A stretch of 42,439 bases of DNA, taken from Planctomycetaceae bacterium (GTDB lineage: Bacteria; Planctomycetota; Planctomycetia; Pirellulales; Pirellulaceae). Positions 25,640 to 34,611 of the stretch are shown one piece after another. The position numbers and the translations under genes are program-made. The notes under the pieces are model-generated. The model was not told the DNA's origin. It searched no databases and saw only the letters and a program-made list of their open reading frames with translations. Within the stretch, counting starts at the first letter, position 1. Each line of letters opens with the position of its first letter. Location: positions 1 through 42,439 of the forward strand of contig DUDC01000032.1 in assembly GCA_012959465.1 (NCBI GenBank). Reading direction: 5' to 3'.

Positions 25640-26201
25640 TTTTCCCGCCGTTCGTGATTATCGCCGAAGTTCGCCCAACGGTGGAAATTGTTGTCATGGA
25701 TCTCCTAGTTTGCAATGATGATGTACCCGATCGCCATTCTCAGGTCGCGATTTCCTGGTCGGCCATTCGTTTTTTTCCCAACGTTCGCGAGGTGGAATGA
25801 TGAACAAAATAGTGAATAAGAGCATGGATGAAGGCGCGAATAGCAGTGGATTGGCGGGGCCCCGTAATTCGCCGAGATGACCGGCGACTGTCCAAATTCC
25901 AGCGAAACACGAGAAACTGAACCGCCAACGATTTCGCATCGAGCTCGAGTGGAAATCGAGTCCGGAAGATAAACTCGAGATGTTTTTTCGCCGTGCTCGC
26001 CGCGGACCGTGGAGCGCTGCAGATTCACGAAATGGGTATCGAACGTCCCAACCCATTCCTTCCGCGTCGCTGAATTTCTCGCTTTGCTAGAATTCTCATT
26101 TTGCAAGAAGGGGTGTAACAAACCGTGTTCTGTGGGCAGCACCCACGGCTACCGGCATTGACCGTAACACAGCCGTCAAATCAGCCGAGCGAGTCTTGCC
26201 T
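25640..26201. other. Intergenic region, unassigned open frames, one hairpin
   Basis: These 562 bases lie between two leftward genes. Minus-strand frames of up to 145 codons exist (25705-26142, 25694-26056), but neither has a domain, signal or ribosome-binding site that I recognise. A GTGGG/CCCAC stem with a 5-base loop (26132-26146), flanked by CCGTG and CACGG, sits about 55 bases beyond the stop of the DUF1501 gene. It could be a terminator or repeat-type palindrome. A CGGGGCCCCG palindrome occurs near 25855. Confidence 0.4.
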
Positions 26202-27659
26202 TTAGGCTCGAATCAACCGGGACGCCAAGTTGTTTTCGCCACCGACGTCGGTGAGTCGACGATCTCTGCCCTCGAAGTAGTAAGTGAGTCGCTCGTGATC
26301 CAAGCCGAGCAGCCCGAGCATCGTGGCGTGCAGATCGTTGACGTGAACACGGTCTTCCACTGCGTTAAATCCGAAATCGTCAGTGGCACCGATCGTCTTG
26401 CCGCCAACCACGCCTCCACCGGCTAGCCAAGCGCTGAACCCGTACGGATGATGGTCGCGACCGTTGGAGCCTTGACGGATCGGAGTGCGTCCGAATTCGC
26501 CAACCCAGACCAGCAACGTGTCGTCCAACAAACCGCGTTGCTCGAGATCAGCGATCAGTCCGGCGATGGGCTGATCGATCTTCTGTGCCTGCGATTGATG
26601 GTTTCCTTTGCAATCGCCGTGCGCATCCCATCCGCCGCAGATCAGTTGCACGTAACGCACACCTCGCTCGACCATCCGCCGCGACATCAGGCACATTTTT
26701 CCGAATCTTTCCGACGGCCCACCTTCGATGCCGTATAGTTCGTGCGTCGCTTTTGTTTCGGTGGAGAGATCAATCAGCTCGGGGGCGGCTGTCTGCATAC
26801 GAAAAGCTAGTTCATAGTTAGCAATCCGCGCAGCCAGTCTGCTGTCTCCTGGACGCGTTTGCAGATGTTCGCGGTTCCAAGTCTTGATCTGGTCGAGTAA
26901 TAACCGTTGCTGGTTGGCGTCGATAGCAGGTGGACGTTGCAAGTTTTGAATGGGCGTTCCCTCGGCCCGCATATCGACCCCTTGGTAGACGGCGGGAAGA
27001 AACCCTGACGAGTACATCGATGCGCCGTTGCGAAACATCCCGTCGGTCATCGCAACATAGGCCGGTAAGCTGTTACTTTCCGTTCCCAAACCGTACACCA
27101 CCCAAGCACCGACGCTCGGGTGGCCAAGTAAACTGGTTCCCGAGTGCAGCATGACCATCGCCGAGCCGTGGATGAACAGCTCATGATGCATTGAGCGAAC
27201 GATCGCCATTTTGTCGGCGTGTTGGCTCAAGCGGGGAAAAAGGCTGGAAATCTCGACGCCGCTTTCGCCGTATTTTCGGAATGGAAACTGCGGCGCCATG
27301 ACTTTCGAGTCGGCCGTGTTGATCTGAGCCAAGTCGAAATCTTGAAGGCTCTGCGGAAGCAATTGTCCGTCGTACTTCGTCAAGAGTGGTTTGTGATCAA
27401 ACGTTTCAAGGTGACTTGCGCCGCCTTGCATGAACAGAAAAATGACGCTCTTGGCCGTACCTGGAAAGTGTGACGGACGTGGTGCAAGAGCTAGGGATCG
27501 CGATTCAGTGTCTTCCGCATTGAGCATATCGCCTAGCGCGAGCGCACCGAAACCGAGTCCACCTTGGAATAGAAAATCACGACGTGCTCGGAGAGGATTT
27601 ATGACAAAACTCCTACTCGCCAATATTTCTCGGGTGGCAGGCGATAGGCCCAATTTCAA
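26202..27659 (-). CDS. DUF1501 domain protein (partner of DUF1549/1553)
   Basis: The 485-residue protein shows FLFQGGLGFGALALGDML at the N-terminus, the usual planctomycete export signal in a diverged form. It has the DUF1501 blocks KSVIFLFMQGGASHLETFDH, MAIVRSMHHELFIHGSAM and MERGVRYVQLICGGWDAHGD-like sequence (here VERGVRYVQLICGGWDAHGD). LLVWVGEFGRTPIRQGSNGR, DHHPYGFSAWLAGGGVVGG and HVNDLHATMLGLLGLDHERL follow. It overlaps the upstream DUF1549/1553 gene by four bases (ATGA). This pair is the standard 'PSD1-DUF1501' unit of planctomycetes, thought to act in degradation of complex polysaccharides or sulfated substrates, although no reaction is proven. Compared with the DUF1501 gene at 22125 it is a different subfamily (longer, with FQGG signal). 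Confidence 0.88.
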   Translation of the reverse strand: MKLGLSPATREILASRSFVINPLRARRDFLFQGGLGFGALALGDMLNAEDTESRSLALAPRPSHFPGTAKSVIFLFMQGGASHLETFDHKPLLTKYDGQLLPQSLQDFDLAQINTADSKVMAPQFPFRKYGESGVEISSLFPRLSQHADKMAIVRSMHHELFIHGSAMVMLHSGTSLLGHPSVGAWVVYGLGTESNSLPAYVAMTDGMFRNGASMYSSGFLPAVYQGVDMRAEGTPIQNLQRPPAIDANQQRLLLDQIKTWNREHLQTRPGDSRLAARIANYELAFRMQTAAPELIDLSTETKATHELYGIEGGPSERFGKMCLMSRRMVERGVRYVQLICGGWDAHGDCKGNHQSQAQKIDQPIAGLIADLEQRGLLDDTLLVWVGEFGRTPIRQGSNGRDHHPYGFSAWLAGGGVVGGKTIGATDDFGFNAVEDRVHVNDLHATMLGLLGLDHERLTYYFEGRDRRLTDVGGENNLASRLIRA

Positions 27660-29830
27660 TCGACAAAGGCAAATTCCGATAAGTTGAACAAAGCGAGACA
27701 GAGCTTGGCAAGAGCTTGGGCACGATCAGGCGAGATCGCCTTCAGCGTCTCTGGTGGTTGCTCCAATGGCACGGTCGACGCCTTTTCCAGGTTTTCGAGC
27801 AGACGCAGCGCCGATAGGGATTCATCGCTGGTGGGCGGTCGGCCTAGTGCGATGCGCCACGCGCAATCAATCTGATCGGATCGGACTTCACCACTTTCCT
27901 TCACAACTCGGCCGGCCATCTGCATGGCCTGGCGGAAGACCGTATGGTTATTGAGGCCCCACAACGCTTGTGTCGCAACGGTGGTCACGTCTCGAACCGG
28001 GCAGCTCACCGCGGTGACCGGCGCGTCAAAGACATCGAACATCGGGAATTGAAAGTTGCGTCGGACCAAAATATAAATGCCGCGGCGCGTGTGCTGGGCA
28101 GGATCCGCCGAGACGACCCAATGCCACTTCTCTCGCAGCGAGGCGATTTCGTCTCCGGCCAACGGCGGAGCGATAGGTGGTCCACCCAACGCTAGGTTGA
28201 TTGTTCCAGCCGCTGAATGCACCGAGTCCCAAAGCGCTTCGCCTTCGAGACGACGACGATTCATTCGCCACAACAGTCGGTTGTCGGGATCTTCAACAAG
28301 CGATCGCATGCCTCCGAACTGGCCGCTACGTCGGTACGTGGCTGAGTTCATGATCAAGCGATGTAGGTCTTTGATTTTCCACCCCCCGTCGACGAATTGG
28401 CTCGCGAGCCAATCGAGTAACTTCGGATGAGTCGGCGATTGACCCATATTGCCAAAGTCATTCGGCGTCGCCACAACTCCGCGGCCAAAGTGCCAATGCC
28501 AGATGCGATTCACCATGACTCGAGCGGTCAGCGGATGGTCTTCTTTTGTCAACCAAAGGGCGAGTTGCTTGCGGGCTGCGAACGGATCTGAAAGTAGCGG
28601 TGAACTCTTGGTGGCTAACGCGAGGGCCGCCGGCAGGGCTGGCTGCATGATTTCCCCAGGCTGGCCAAGCTCACCTCGCTCGAGCAGATGCACGGGTTTG
28701 ATCAGCGACGGATGCGCGCGGCCGAGGATGCTGACCGTGGGGATGTGCATCAATCCGTCATAGGGAATCGTTGACTGCCCGCCAGTCCGTTCGGGTAGCG
28801 CCAAGACGGCTTGACCGATTGCCGCCACTAATCGTTGCTTGCGCGTCTCTTGTTCGGGAGAAAGCGGCGCATTCCGCGTTTGAGCATCGAACAACCGGTA
28901 GGCTTTACGGGCTTCTACTACGGCCAGCACACGCGGATAAGACCCCCGCCAATCTGCTTCTCCCATCGCATTCCACAATGGTTGTTCAACCTCACGAGCT
29001 GTGGCGAAGATCGCCTGCAACGAGAAATAATCCTTTTGGGTGAACGGGTCGAACTTGTGATCGTGGCAGCGTGAGCAACCGACGGTCAGACCCATGAAAG
29101 CGGACGCTGTCGTGTCAACCCAATCGGTCAACGTTTCGTAGGCGAGTCGCTTGGCGTCAAGCGCCGATTCATGAACTCGCGGCCCGAGCGCATAGAAGCC
29201 CGTGCCAATTCTTGCCTCCAAGTGACGCAGCTTTTTCTCGGAAACGATGTAAACGCGGCGCGGATCGAGATCGAGATCGTCCGGCCATAATTCATCGCCC
29301 GCAATTTGTTCTTGAACAAAGATATTGTAAGGCTTGTCGTCGTTGAAGCTCTTGACGACGTAATCACGATATCGCCAGGCGTTGCGATAGTAGATGTCTG
29401 TTTCGTAGCCGCCGCTGTCCGCATAGCGAACGACGTCCAGCCAGTGCCGCCCCCAGCGTTCGCCGTAATGTCTAGAATCCAATAACGAGTCAATCAGCCG
29501 CGGCCAAGCGTCGTTTGATTCATCTTGAATAAATGATTCAACTTGTCTTGGACTCGGCGGCAAACCGATCAAATCAAAGTACGCTCGGCGAACAAGCGTT
29601 CGACGGTCGGCTTCTGGTGCGACTTCCAAACCAGTGTCCGCCAACCGTCCCAATACGAAACGGTCGATTGGATTGCGAACCTGCGATGCGAGTTTGAGCG
29701 ACGATACTGACGGCGGCTTGGGTCGTGATGGCTTGCGAAGTGACCAAAGAAGGTCGCTATCGGCAGCGGTTAATGCAGTGATAGGCAGACCGAAGAACAC
29801 GAACGCCGCGACCTGCCAGAACTTGATCAT
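27656..29830 (-). CDS. DUF1549 / DUF1553 domain protein (PSD1-type)
   Basis: From ATG 29828-29830 (GGAGAG just upstream) the product has 724 residues. It has a signal peptide (KFWQVAAFVFFGLPITALTA), then DUF1549 with NPIDRFVLGRLADTGLEVAP, RRAYFDLIGLPPSPRQVESF and HYGERWGRHWLDVVRYADSG. A GCSRCHDHKFDPFTQKDYF motif follows, containing CxxCH as in c-type heme sites. DUF1553 then carries ARKQLALWLTKEDHPLTARV, NRIWHWHFGRGVV, GQSPTHPKLLDWLA and ATYRRSGQ. The N-terminal PSCyt1 cytochrome domain of longer relatives is absent. It is the first gene of a two-gene unit with the overlapping DUF1501 gene. The frame extends upstream to 29881 but lacks signal-like sequence there. Confidence 0.9.
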   Translation of the reverse strand: MIKFWQVAAFVFFGLPITALTAADSDLLWSLRKPSRPKPPSVSSLKLASQVRNPIDRFVLGRLADTGLEVAPEADRRTLVRRAYFDLIGLPPSPRQVESFIQDESNDAWPRLIDSLLDSRHYGERWGRHWLDVVRYADSGGYETDIYYRNAWRYRDYVVKSFNDDKPYNIFVQEQIAGDELWPDDLDLDPRRVYIVSEKKLRHLEARIGTGFYALGPRVHESALDAKRLAYETLTDWVDTTASAFMGLTVGCSRCHDHKFDPFTQKDYFSLQAIFATAREVEQPLWNAMGEADWRGSYPRVLAVVEARKAYRLFDAQTRNAPLSPEQETRKQRLVAAIGQAVLALPERTGGQSTIPYDGLMHIPTVSILGRAHPSLIKPVHLLERGELGQPGEIMQPALPAALALATKSSPLLSDPFAARKQLALWLTKEDHPLTARVMVNRIWHWHFGRGVVATPNDFGNMGQSPTHPKLLDWLASQFVDGGWKIKDLHRLIMNSATYRRSGQFGGMRSLVEDPDNRLLWRMNRRRLEGEALWDSVHSAAGTINLALGGPPIAPPLAGDEIASLREKWHWVVSADPAQHTRRGIYILVRRNFQFPMFDVFDAPVTAVSCPVRDVTTVATQALWGLNNHTVFRQAMQMAGRVVKESGEVRSDQIDCAWRIALGRPPTSDESLSALRLLENLEKASTVPLEQPPETLKAISPDRAQALAKLCLALFNLSEFAFVD

Positions 29831-29989
29831 ATTGGATTTCTCTCCACGCAAACGGCCGTGCTTGCTACGCTGGAGCGACAACGTGACAATACTGCGTTAG
29901 GAATCCAGTTTACCTTAATCGTACGCTCAAACTGGGTAAAGCGCCACGGTGTATTTGATGGCGGTGGCCAAAAAAAAAACGAAAATCGT

Positions 29990-30015
29990 AACCCGAAGCG
30001 TCAGCGAGGGACGCG
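29990..30015. repeat. Planctomycete-type repeat encoding NPKRQRGT when read through
   Basis: AACCCGAAGCGTCAGCGAGG followed by GACGCG lies just after a run of nine or more adenines. Translated on the plus strand it gives NPKRQRGT, a string I recall from many spurious ORFs in Rhodopirellula-type genomes, so I take it as a dispersed intergenic repeat. It sits between the DUF1549/1553 gene's start and the hypothetical gene at 30043. Recall only; not checked by search. Confidence 0.5.
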
Positions 30016-30042
30016 TTTGAGATTCTTCGGCAGAACTTCATC

Positions 30043-30735
30043 TCAGCTGGCAGCTATTAGAACTGTCTCTCGCAGTTGCTTCTCTGTTTCCAAGATCATT
30101 TTCGCCGAGAGTTGAAACCGCTTCTTTGGCGAGCCCTCGCTCGTCCAAGCAAAACCACGCCACAACACCAGTACAGCCGGTCCGGCGGCGATGCCGTTGA
30201 TGCGTTTTAGCAAATCGTCCGCGTAGGCAATCAACGAGGTCGTTTTCCTTTGACTGGAATCGTCCACGATGGCAGCGACCTCTTTCTCGTTGAGAATCAC
30301 GTTCAGCGACGCTGCCATGCCCTTCACAGCGGCCATCCTCATCTTTCGCGCCCGCCGCTTGTCAGTCGCGTTAGGCTTTTTCGTTTTAAAATTGGGCGAC
30401 TCGATCAACCAGCTACAGATCGGACAAAAGCAATGGGCGTCTGGCGAGTAGAGCTGTTTACCAGCGTCACGAACCAAGACAAATGAGTTTTCCAAATAGG
30501 TGGAAAAGAAGGCGTAGAATTCCGCAAGATCATCTCGTTGGGGTCGGGCGGATGGCGGGATGTTCTCGTAGTGCTCGACAATCCACTTCTCGGCCGCCTC
30601 AGGCAGGGACGAGTAGGTGTGCGCCGTATTGAAGTTGATGATATTCTCGCGAACGGCGCCGGTCATCCATTTCAACAGTCCATAACTACGCCGTTGCAAC
30701 TCAACGGCGTAGGTAATGCGATTCGGATTCAGCAT
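30043..30735 (-). CDS. Hypothetical cytoplasmic protein with a CxCxxC motif
   Basis: I do not recognise this 230-residue protein. It has no signal peptide or membrane helix. It is predicted largely helical, with SSLPEAAEKWIVEHYENIPP, LAEFYAFFSTYLENSFVLVR and a central HCFCPICSWLIESPNFKTKK. That CxCxxC with a preceding His could bind a metal or be half of a zinc ribbon. A basic helix (ATDKRRARKMRMAAVKGMAA) follows, then a charged tail. ATG 30733-30735 is the first start. It appears to be a lone gene; the next gene upstream is 140 bases away on the same strand. Codon use is like that of its neighbours, which supports real coding. Confidence 0.6.
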   Translation of the reverse strand: MLNPNRITYAVELQRRSYGLLKWMTGAVRENIINFNTAHTYSSLPEAAEKWIVEHYENIPPSARPQRDDLAEFYAFFSTYLENSFVLVRDAGKQLYSPDAHCFCPICSWLIESPNFKTKKPNATDKRRARKMRMAAVKGMAASLNVILNEKEVAAIVDDSSQRKTTSLIAYADDLLKRINGIAAGPAVLVLWRGFAWTSEGSPKKRFQLSAKMILETEKQLRETVLIAAS

Positions 30736-30876
30736 TGTTTTCAGACTTCATGCCCGCGAAGCTTCAGATACGCGGTCCTTCGCAGCCGTTCGATACAGAA
30801 AGTTCCGTCGGGTGCGAACGGACGCCTCGTCTCCATGTGTCAATACCGGTCATCGTCGCACGCAATGACGAATCAC

Positions 30877-31290
30877 TCATTTGGCGCTTGCCCGTTTGAC
30901 ACGATCCGTTTCACCATCGCCGAGCAACCACGAAGATCCGATCGCCTCTCGACTGAGTGACAGCGACGAAAGCGACGCCATACCCAATTCGTCGTCGACG
31001 TGTTTTATTCGAACGACAATACTACCGTTCAAATCTTGAGTGGGCGCGTCCAAGTGGCCGACCGCGTCTTCGTCAATCTCAAAGTGGACATCGCCCAATA
31101 CGTCCCACATTTCGTCGACGGGCATATTATCGGGCACGCCCCGAATACCCTCGAACGTCACTTGTCCATCCAATTCGATTTCAATATGAAGTAGTCTTTG
31201 ACCCAGGTGACCGCATGAGGGCAAAGCGAGGCAAAACAGAATAAGGCAAGACAAAACGAGGAAAGATAAACTCGCGATCCTTTTTATCAT
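30877..31290 (-). CDS. Small putative lipoprotein, function unknown
   Basis: The 137-residue product opens with a lipoprotein-type signal (LSFLVLSCLILFCLALPSCG; lipobox LPSC, Cys26). The mature part is short and acidic (HIEIELDGQVTFEGIRGVPD, VDEMWDVLGDVHFEIDEDAV), with alternating hydrophobic residues fitting a small beta-rich fold, and ends with a polar Ser/Lys tail. I cannot name a family. It lies upstream of, and in the same orientation as, the hypothetical gene at 30043, separated by 140 bases. Confidence 0.65.
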   Translation of the reverse strand: MIKRIASLSFLVLSCLILFCLALPSCGHLGQRLLHIEIELDGQVTFEGIRGVPDNMPVDEMWDVLGDVHFEIDEDAVGHLDAPTQDLNGSIVVRIKHVDDELGMASLSSLSLSREAIGSSWLLGDGETDRVKRASAK

Positions 31291-31586
31291 GCGATTGTCT
31301 TTACAACTTGCAGTTCAACGGTTTCGAATCCCCTGAGTTTATCAGATCGAGCAAGGTCCATGACGGGCACGATCGACCAATTCACCTCTTCATTCACTCT
31401 TCGCCGATCCTCTTGGCGGGTTGTGAATGACGCGGGTCGTCAGCGGCGACTACGCGAGCAGAACTACCTCGACCAGCCGGGCGGTTGGGACGGGATGACG
31501 CACGCCTTAGGTCCGTTGGGGCTAAGATCAGGCGGCAGAGCGTACGCCTTCCCGTTTTCCCTTACGCAGTAAGTGGCAGCTCTGGA

Positions 31587-32213
31587 CTAGCGCCCCCATC
31601 GACTATTGACGCAGGCGCGACTATATGACCTTACGCTCGGGCACCATTCGTACCCGCTGTGAACGTTTCGGAAACTAGTTTCATGGTAGCTGCCGTGGTA
31701 TGGATTCACACGTCCGACGTGACGTGGGCCAATACCCTGGTGATAGTCCTCGTCCAGTTTGTCCACGTCGGTTTGCAGATGATGGAGATTCTTCTCCAGT
31801 TCTTCCATCAGTTCCAGTACGTGGATGGTATCGCCTTGCGTAGTCCCATTGAGCGACAGCTCCGTCTTGTCCAGCACTTCCTCGAGATGGTGGAAGATCT
31901 TGTCGGCGCGCTCGACGTCGGATTTCAAATGATGAACGTCCCCTGAATGATGGACGACCGTATGGATGTGAGTCACAGCGCGATAGAGTTGCCAGGCATC
32001 CGCTCGTAAATGAGCGTATCCTGACTTGCGGCGGTAATGCAGGCCAAATTCTCTGATGAGTTCTCGCGATTGGCCCTGCATAATGACCGCGAGTCGATCA
32101 AGATGTCGCTGCGTCTCTTCGGTCTTGGTATGTTCCGCGTTGGTCTGAGTTGTCAGCGCGCTAACCATCGTGATTGCGGCCAAACCTAGTGTCATTTTCT
32201 TGCTGAATCTCAT
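31587..32213 (-). CDS. Secreted His-rich helical protein, function unknown
   Basis: From ATG 32211-32213 (GGAG 9-12 bases upstream) the product has 208 residues. KKMTLGLAAITMVSALTTQT followed by NAEH is a Sec signal with a cleavage-site-like NA|E. The mature protein is mostly helical with many histidines (AVTHIHTVVHHSGDVHHLKS, KIFHHLEEVLDKTELSL, LMEELEKNLHHLQTDVDKLD). The hydrophobic spacing suits a coiled coil or four-helix bundle, possibly metal-binding through its His pairs. The C-terminus is basic and aromatic. No family was recognised. It is divergent from the reverse-transcriptase gene, with about 560 bases between the starts. Confidence 0.7.
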   Translation of the reverse strand: MRFSKKMTLGLAAITMVSALTTQTNAEHTKTEETQRHLDRLAVIMQGQSRELIREFGLHYRRKSGYAHLRADAWQLYRAVTHIHTVVHHSGDVHHLKSDVERADKIFHHLEEVLDKTELSLNGTTQGDTIHVLELMEELEKNLHHLQTDVDKLDEDYHQGIGPRHVGRVNPYHGSYHETSFRNVHSGYEWCPSVRSYSRACVNSRWGR

Positions 32214-32435
32214 TCGTGGATCTCCAGTATGCGGGAAGTATAGTAAGAGCGGTGCGTGGCAAAACTGCAACGTCTGCGCCATGTACGCGGTCCATTTACA
32301 AACATTCAGCGTAACTATTATTCCCACCACGAATTACGCATGATCGACACCCGTTCGGCCGCTGACAATCCAGCGACTAGTTCCGCGATAGCGCAATCAA
32401 ATCGACATCACTCGATATCAAATTGACAACATCCA

Positions 32436-32516
32436 CTGAGCCGAACTCGCTAGCCTCGGGTCTTCACCAAGTACCGTGTGATTTCGAAAAACCCGAGGCT
32501 AGCGCCTTCGGCTCAG
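32436..32516. repeat. Palindromic interspersed repeat, copy 1 (81 bp)
   Basis: The left arm CTGAGCCGAACTCGCTAGCC plus TCGGGTCTT (32436-32464) pairs with the right arm AACCCGAGGCTAGCGCCTTC plus GGCTCAG (32490-32516), apart from a CT/GG mismatch and one base near the loop. About 25 bases lie between the arms, including GTGTGATTT. A second copy of nearly the same length is at 37738-37819. It is a REP-like stem-loop unit. It sits about 120 bases upstream of the candidate retron RNA. Confidence 0.9.
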
Positions 32517-32636
32517 GATGCCTTTCGGCCATTGATACGGGCATTGCGACTACCCGATGATGAGGCTAGCTGTTTTGGCGGTGCTCGCCAGTCGAGCGCA
32601 GGTCGATGATTCGTCGCCCGGGTCCCAATGGGCTTT

Positions 32637-32745
32637 AGTAAAATCGGCGCAGTAGGTGGCAAGGTGCACCTTGCCCTTACAGCGACTAGCAAGACAGCCA
32701 GGGTGTCGTGCGGTCGGAAGTGGCACGCGGCACCCTGATTTTACT
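32637..32745 (+). ncRNA. Candidate retron msr-msd (structured RNA upstream of RT)
   Basis: AGTAAAATCGG (32637-32647) and CTGATTTTACT (32735-32745) are complementary over 11 positions (one G-U), like the a1/a2 repeats that bound retron RNAs. Inside lie two hairpins. One is the perfect 18-base palindrome GGCAAGGTGCACCTTGCC (32658-32675). The other is a longer stem, AGGGTGTCGTGC (32700-32711) with GCACGCGGCACCCT (32723-32736). A G-rich stretch directly after the first repeat could hold the branching guanosine. The element ends 31 bases before the RT ATG. The 9-bp perfect core of the terminal repeat could arise by chance, so this rests on position and nesting. Confidence 0.5.
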
Positions 32746-32776
32746 CCTGACGTTTCCTCGTGAGAATTTGAGGCGC

Positions 32777-33772
32777 ATGACAATGGGTCTTATCGGCTGG
32801 TTACTCTGGGGCCGTGGGCATGGCGTCGGTGAATTGGCTCGTCGGCTCGACATCGAACGCCGCGACATTCGCCGCTTCCAGCCACAGTATCGCGAGTTTA
32901 CGATCTCGAAGAGGTCAGGCGGCAGAAGGAAGATATTTGCACCGAACGACGAGCTGAAAAAGCTGCAGCGGCGGATTCTCCGCCGCCTGTTGGCGCGGCT
33001 GCGTGCTCATCCAGCAGCGCACGGCTTCGAGCGACGACGCTCGATTGTGACGAATGCCTCCGCGCATCAAGATCAGGACGTGGTGATGCGATTTGACCTT
33101 GTCGATTTCTTTCCATCAACGAGCGAGCATCGTGTGAAAAGGTATTTTCGGCGAATTGGTTGGAACCGTCCCGCCGCCAAGATCCTCACTCGTCTCTGCA
33201 CCTATAATGGTGGTTTGCCGCAAGGTGCGCCGACGAGTCCGCGGCTTAGCAACACGATCAACTACCTTTTGGACTCTCGCCTGGCGGGAATGATAAACGC
33301 TATCGGCGGTGCCTACACGCGATATGCGGACGACATAACGATTTCGTTTTCGCAGGAAGCAGAGGAAGATTGGGGCATTCGCAGTGGCCCGGCCCCACCA
33401 TTCACGCTACGTAAACACCCTGAAAAGATCCGCTACATTCGAGCGTTTGTTCGCAGAGCTGTTCGCGAAGCAGGCTACCAAGTACATCGCGGAAAGAAAA
33501 TGAACGTCCGCCGTCGGCACCACCGCCAGGAAGTGACAGGATTGGTGGTCAACGATCATGTCAACCTCCCGCGAAAAACCCGGCGTTGGCTGCGCGCTGT
33601 AGAGCACCGCGCTCGACTGTTGAGCCAGGATCGGGAACAATCCCGTTACGTGATGCGAAAGCGACCAACGCTTACGCCCTTACAACTGGCCGGCTGGCGA
33701 GCGTATCGGGCGATGGTCCTCAATGGAACTGGGAAAACGGCTAATGCGACTGCGACCAGATCGCACAAATAG
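32777..33772 (+). CDS. Retron-type reverse transcriptase
   Basis: The 331-residue protein is an RNA-directed DNA polymerase with retron hallmarks. It carries TNASAHQD (NAxxH, residues 93-97), FDLVDFFPSTS (motif with the first catalytic Asp, about 107), GGLPQGAPTSPRLSN (146-159), TRYADDITISF (YADD, 183-186) and QEVTGLVVNDHVNLPR (VTG, 253-255). In retrons the RT primes on a guanosine of its own RNA to make branched msDNA, usually as part of a phage-defence unit. A loop of about 20 residues (191-217) is inserted after YADD. The frame is open from GTG 32708, but that would overlap the upstream hairpin, so I prefer ATG 32777 or 32783. No effector gene is adjacent: both neighbours are on the other strand. 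Confidence 0.88.
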   Translation: MTMGLIGWLLWGRGHGVGELARRLDIERRDIRRFQPQYREFTISKRSGGRRKIFAPNDELKKLQRRILRRLLARLRAHPAAHGFERRRSIVTNASAHQDQDVVMRFDLVDFFPSTSEHRVKRYFRRIGWNRPAAKILTRLCTYNGGLPQGAPTSPRLSNTINYLLDSRLAGMINAIGGAYTRYADDITISFSQEAEEDWGIRSGPAPPFTLRKHPEKIRYIRAFVRRAVREAGYQVHRGKKMNVRRRHHRQEVTGLVVNDHVNLPRKTRRWLRAVEHRARLLSQDREQSRYVMRKRPTLTPLQLAGWRAYRAMVLNGTGKTANATATRSHK

Positions 33773-33903
33773 TTGCCAATCCGCAAATCCCTCGGCACAA
33801 GGCGGGTGAGGATTGTCAGTATTCAGCGCCAAATCAACGACCCGCACGCGTACCGTGTTCTGAGACCTCGGCGTTAGACCAGCGGGCTTCGTTTTGCCCA
33901 ACG

Positions 33904-34611
33904 CTAGCGCGTTCGGTCACGAACATCCGCGGGGTTTTTTTCACCGCTTCGAATGGAGGCCGCTTCTGTCGGTGGATTTTTGAAGAACCTACCGGCAAGA
34001 ACAAGTAGTGTGTCGGCGGGCAATGGTTCGGTGAACGGTATTGTCATGTAGATCGCAGCACCGACGGCAATGTAGATTCTAGCGCTGCGGTCGAAGCCTT
34101 CGAGTTCCCTCAGCAGAACACCGGTTGCCGCATCCCAGATCTTGATCGTCTCGTCGTAACTGCCCGACGCGATCAGCCGGCCATCATTCGAGAATTCAAC
34201 ACAATAAGTGTGATTGCGGTGCCCTCCCAAGGAGACCCGAGCGCGATCCTTCAGCACCGTAATCCCCTCGGGATTTTTCGGGATTCGGACGTGGATCGTT
34301 TTGGTGGAGTACTGCATATCTGTTGGACTGAGCGTTTCGACTGGAACGCGGATTGTGCGACCATCGGCCGTATTCAGTACAACTTCCCGCCCCTCCATTC
34401 TTACAAATCCAGCCTTTGTCTTAAATCGACCAGTGGTGTCGGACCAAGTGCGAAAACGAGTCACCGGCACGGCGGCAATTTTCATGTTCTCCACCACGGG
34501 CACTAGCCTGCGAGCCATCAGCCGTACATGAAAATTAGGATCAGACTTGGACACTTTAATCAGCGCGGGCAGGATCCGCTCATCTGCTTTCCCAATCTTT
34601 CCTAACGCCAC
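33904..34611 (-). pseudogene. Decayed HEAT / SHD1 / WD40 gene remnant
   Basis: The 235-codon frame starts at GTG 34611 in the middle of a HEAT-like repeat (ALGKIGKADERILPALIKVS). It passes into an SLA1-homology-1 domain (FRTWSDTTGRFKTKAGFVRM, VVLNTADGRTIRVPVETLSP) and then a single WD40 repeat (NHTYCVEFSNDGRLIASGSY, TIKIWDAATG). It ends in unrelated residues (PLPADTLLVLAGRFFKN). The frame is open for about 15 codons further upstream (HEETATVVALGK) without a usable start. WD40 propellers need six to eight repeats, so both ends are clearly missing. I read it as the collapsed centre of a larger planctomycete regulatory or scaffold protein. It follows the ABC permease on the same strand by 73 bases. 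Confidence 0.65.

Noticed and set aside
25694..26142. Minus-strand frames of 120-145 codons between the M19 and DUF1501 genes
   Set aside because: Composition is shadow-like with no recognisable motif and no start signal. Possibly part of a dispersed repeat, but I cannot show it.
31300..31345. GGTTTCGAATCCCC resembling a tRNA T-arm
   Set aside because: No acceptor, D or anticodon arms fit around it.
31360..31572. 70-codon plus-strand frame near the His-rich protein
   Set aside because: No recognisable features; probably chance.
32708..32776. Upstream extension of the RT frame from GTG 32708
   Set aside because: It would lie on the hairpin of the candidate msd and its residues do not resemble RT N-termini.
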